A DNA stretch of 64,000 nucleotides from JAFGMC01 sp963540515. Lineage in GTDB: Bacteria > Pseudomonadota > Alphaproteobacteria > Rs-D84. Location of the stretch: positions 8,532 through 72,531 of the forward strand of contig CAUTNA010000003.1 of the NCBI GenBank assembly GCA_963540515.1, written 5' to 3'. Below are positions 61,479 to 64,000 of this stretch, piece after piece; positions within the stretch are counted from its first letter, which is position 1; each line of letters begins with the position of its first letter. A model generated the notes under the pieces. That model was given only the letters and a program-made list of their open reading frames with translations, had not been told where the DNA came from and did not search any database. The position numbers and the translations under genes are program-made.

Positions 61479-62552
61479 ATGTTAAACTCAAGACTAACAG
61501 AAAAAACAAACAGATGGCCAGGATTTGTAGATTTGTTCTCTAATCTTGTAATGATACTAATATTTTTGTTAATAGTTTTTGTATTTTTATGGACAACTAC
61601 CAATGTATTTAATAAAGGTGGAACTAAAAAGATAGAAGAACTAAAAAGAAGTAATGAAGTCCAAGCTGGTACTATTGCTCAGATGAGTGAGGATGAAAGA
61701 GAAGCAAAAGATTTACTTATTATGGCAAAAAGTGAGATTGAAACTTTGCAGTCAGATGTTGGTAAATTAACTGAACAGTTGCAAGAAAAAGATATTTCTT
61801 CTAAAGACATGATTGCTGGTTATGAATCAAGAATTTCTGAATTAGAAAGTAATAAATCAAGTATGCAGGCAATAATTGATAGTCTTAATCAAGAATTAAC
61901 TATGGCTAAATCTGATGATGAAAAAAAGAATTTACAGGCTGAGATAGAATCATTGACTCAAAAAATATCAGATTTGCAAGCTCTTCTTGATAGTTCAGAA
62001 GAAAAAGCAAGACAACAAGATATTCAGTATACAGAACTTTCACAAAGATTAAATAAGGCACTTGCTGATAAGGTTGCAGAATTAAATAAAGTTGCAGAAT
62101 TTCAATCTGAATTTTATAAAGCAATAAAGCTGGCACTTGGTGATAGAACAACAATTCGTCAAGAAGGGGACAGGTTTATAATCTCCAGTGATATTTTATT
62201 TGGTTCAGGACAATATAAATTATCACCTGAGGGTAAAAAACAATTACAATTAATTGCAAATGTTATAAAAGACTTAGAAAATAAAATTCCAAGTAGTATA
62301 AATTGGATTATAAGGGTTGATGGACATACAGATAAAGTAAAAGTTGTATCAAATAATAGGGCTTTTAAAAACAATACTGAGTTATCTTTACTAAGGGCAA
62401 CTGCTGTTGCTGATACTTTATCTTATTTTGGAGTTTCTAAAAGAAGACTAATTCCAAGTGGTTTTGGTGAGATGTATCCAGTAGAACTTGGAAATACTCA
62501 GAAAGAATTACAAAAAAACAGAAGAATTGAACTTCGTTTAACAAACAGATAA
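61479..62552 (+). CDS. MotB/OmpA-type peptidoglycan-binding membrane protein
   Basis: The 357-residue protein from ATG 61479, with a perfect GGAGGAGAG ribosome-binding site, has one transmembrane helix at about 22-42 preceded by PGFVDLFSNL. The Asp (FVDLFS) is the position of the MotB-type proton-carrying residue. A ~165-residue coiled coil follows and then a C-terminal OmpA domain (GSGQYKLSPEGK, VDGHTD, LSLLRATAVADTL, NRRIELRL). Stator-like partner of the upstream channel. Confidence 0.85.
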   Translation: MLNSRLTEKTNRWPGFVDLFSNLVMILIFLLIVFVFLWTTTNVFNKGGTKKIEELKRSNEVQAGTIAQMSEDEREAKDLLIMAKSEIETLQSDVGKLTEQLQEKDISSKDMIAGYESRISELESNKSSMQAIIDSLNQELTMAKSDDEKKNLQAEIESLTQKISDLQALLDSSEEKARQQDIQYTELSQRLNKALADKVAELNKVAEFQSEFYKAIKLALGDRTTIRQEGDRFIISSDILFGSGQYKLSPEGKKQLQLIANVIKDLENKIPSSINWIIRVDGHTDKVKVVSNNRAFKNNTELSLLRATAVADTLSYFGVSKRRLIPSGFGEMYPVELGNTQKELQKNRRIELRLTNR

Positions 62553-62560
62553 AGAAACAT

Positions 62561-62612
62561 CTTGAGTTATCTATATATATTTTTCTAAGATAACTCAAGG
62601 TATTTTTATTGT
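62561..62612 (+). terminator. Terminator of the MotA/MotB-like operon
   Basis: A 12-bp perfect stem (CTTGAGTTATCT/AGATAACTCAAG) with a 15-nt loop, followed by a T-rich tract. Confidence 0.8.
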
Positions 62613-62623
62613 GAAGTTTAAAA

Positions 62624-64000
62624 ATGTTAAATTGTACCAATACACTTTTATTTTATTTCAATAAATTATTAAAATTTTTTATATTTATACTTTTTGTATC
62701 AATAAATTTTAATGCTTATTCACAAGAACCACCACTACCACCAGAAGGACCACCACCTCCTCCTCCGAGAGTACCATGCGAATTATATGATCTCTCAGAT
62801 CCTAATTGTGGAGAAGCTAGTGGAAGTAAAGATATGTATAATGATAGGGATAAAGAGTGTCATTGCTTATCTTGCAAAGCTGGGTATGATTTTGTTTGTC
62901 ATAATTATGAGTATGAACGATACTGTCAACCTAAAAGTGATATTATAGAGTGTAAAGAAGGAGAATTTTATTCAGGAGAAGAATGTAAAAAATGTCCATC
63001 TGGTAGTTATTGTGATTGTTCAGTTTATTTAAAAAAAGGTGGACAATTTGGTATTAAGTATTGCCCTTATGAATATCCTTTGTCAGAAGAAGGTAATAGT
63101 AGTCAATATAACTGTTATAAAAAGTGTTCATTAACAGATATAAATGTAGATAACTGTAAAACAGTTTCTGGTAAGATAACGAAAGCAGGAGAAAATAATT
63201 GTAAATGTTTAGCTTGTGAAGATGAATATACTTTATCATCTGATGGTAAAAAGTGTATAGTAAAAACTAATCTGTCATGTCCTGCAGGAGAATATTTAAA
63301 AGCAGGAGAAGATACTTGTAGTCCATGTGAAGAAGGACATTATTGTACTGGGTTTAATAATCATACATATAATGGTAATAAATATGGAATAGAAGAATGT
63401 CCAGAAGGATACAGATCAAATCAAGCAAAAGGTTTAACATCAATAGAATCGTGTCAGATAAAATGTGAAAGAGATACATATTTAAAAAATACTTATGATA
63501 CAAGTTGCACACCATGTGATATAACTTTTGGATCAGAGTTAAATTATATAAATTATGGTAGTACCTCAAGTTGTACAGCTTATCCTATAACTTGTATACC
63601 TGGAACATACAGACCTAAGAATGCAGAGTTTTGTGAAACTTGTCCTATGGGTTGGTTTTGTGAGGGTGGAGACTTTATTTATAATAAAATACTTAATCAA
63701 GGTATAAAAGAATGTCCTTATGAATATAAAAATTCATCAATTGGAATATCTGATGAGAATGCTTGTTATAAAGAATGTAGTATAGATAATTGTAAAAGCG
63801 GAGTTTGTCATATATACAAAGATAACCACGAAGTTCGTGAATGTATGAATTGTGTTTATGGATATAAGCAAACTATTGATAGAAAAGATTGTGAAATTTT
63901 AGAAGTAAATTGTAAGGCAGGTAGTTATTTAAAGAAAAATACGATTTCTTGCAGTCCATGTGAAGACGGACATTATTGTGAGGGAGGAAGTTTTATATAT
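62624..64000 (+). CDS. Large Cys-rich secreted protein (partial, runs off the window)
   Basis: The frame is open from ATG 62624 to the last base (459 codons shown, no stop). A short polar N-terminus precedes a hydrophobic signal segment at about 14-32, then a Pro-rich stretch (about 36-53, EPPLPPEGPPP). From there to the end come repeating Cys-rich units with patterns such as CPAGEYLKAGEDTCSPC and EGHYC, EGYRS, YKECS. They resemble GCC2/GCC3-like and EGF-like folds seen in large surface proteins. Cysteine content is far above any neighbour. Probably a giant disulfide-bonded surface or secreted protein; role unknown. Confidence 0.7.
   Translation, partial: MLNCTNTLLFYFNKLLKFFIFILFVSINFNAYSQEPPLPPEGPPPPPPRVPCELYDLSDPNCGEASGSKDMYNDRDKECHCLSCKAGYDFVCHNYEYERYCQPKSDIIECKEGEFYSGEECKKCPSGSYCDCSVYLKKGGQFGIKYCPYEYPLSEEGNSSQYNCYKKCSLTDINVDNCKTVSGKITKAGENNCKCLACEDEYTLSSDGKKCIVKTNLSCPAGEYLKAGEDTCSPCEEGHYCTGFNNHTYNGNKYGIEECPEGYRSNQAKGLTSIESCQIKCERDTYLKNTYDTSCTPCDITFGSELNYINYGSTSSCTAYPITCIPGTYRPKNAEFCETCPMGWFCEGGDFIYNKILNQGIKECPYEYKNSSIGISDENACYKECSIDNCKSGVCHIYKDNHEVRECMNCVYGYKQTIDRKDCEILEVNCKAGSYLKKNTISCSPCEDGHYCEGGSFIY

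Noticed and set aside
60682..62552. Zorya-type defence (ZorA/ZorB)
   Set aside because: No ZorC, ZorD or ZorE gene follows; the next gene is a Cys-rich secreted protein.
1..64000. CRISPR arrays, rRNA operons, IS elements or a prophage
   Set aside because: I saw no regularly spaced repeats, rRNA sequence, transposase or phage structural gene.

Overview
The window is strongly AT-rich and looks like a chromosomal segment of an alphaproteobacterium with a streamlined core genome and many secreted, Cys-rich accessory proteins. The best phylogenetic evidence is a circularly permuted two-piece tmRNA gene (about 26789-27152), the typical alphaproteobacterial form, together with lptC/lptB, lysine-rich extensions on S2 and S16 and a long L9. 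tRNA-His keeps an encoded G-1 opposite C73, which argues against the large alphaproteobacterial group that lost it (Rhizobiales/Rhodobacterales/Caulobacterales). An uncultured host- or gut-associated clade (RF32/Enterousia-like, or near Rickettsiales) is my inference only.

Layout. 0-6.4 kb (minus): tsf, rpsB, a LysM protein, rpsP with a near-consensus promoter, a degenerate phosphofructokinase homologue, lptB and lptC. 6.5-14 kb (plus): a secreted protein, an OmpA-type lipoprotein, a small ORF, rho, a histone H1-like protein, then era-queA-tgt. 14-25.7 kb: accessory and secreted proteins, SIMPL and ASCH proteins, tRNA-Lys, an 826-aa coiled-coil protein next to ackA, a cytoplasmic subtilase, a lipoprotein, an outer-membrane barrel and a three-gene cluster with an HExxH protein. 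25.7-31 kb: obgE, tmRNA, small membrane proteins, two secreted proteins and prfB with a programmed +1 frameshift. 31-34 kb: secreted proteins, a very short ABC ATPase and a second ASCH protein. 34-43.1 kb (minus): hsdM-hsdS-hsdR running directly into rfbA-C-D-B (dTDP-rhamnose). 43.2-48.7 kb: tRNA-Ala, then frr-uppS-cdsA-rseP-bamA. 48.8-52.6 kb: a small lipoprotein, two VirB8-like membrane proteins, a periplasmic protein, YraN and a DsbA-family protein. 52.8-60.5 kb (minus): a two-domain glycosyltransferase, a helical protein, a double-HTH regulator, dnaB, a small lipoprotein, tRNA-His (plus), recO, rplI, rpsR and rpsF. 60.7-64 kb (plus): an orphan MotA/MotB-like pair and the start of a very Cys-rich secreted protein that runs off the window.

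The most unusual feature is a C-terminal module of about 70 residues with a glycine-rich hydrophobic stretch. It ends three otherwise unrelated exported proteins (14148-14978, 28472-29488, 32364-33041). The underlying 206-nt segments are nearly identical: one difference between the first two copies and about eight to the third. This points to recent duplication or gene conversion of a shared tail, perhaps for localisation or assembly. With the Cys-rich secretome and the VirB8-like pair it could belong to an undescribed envelope system of this lineage; that link is inference.
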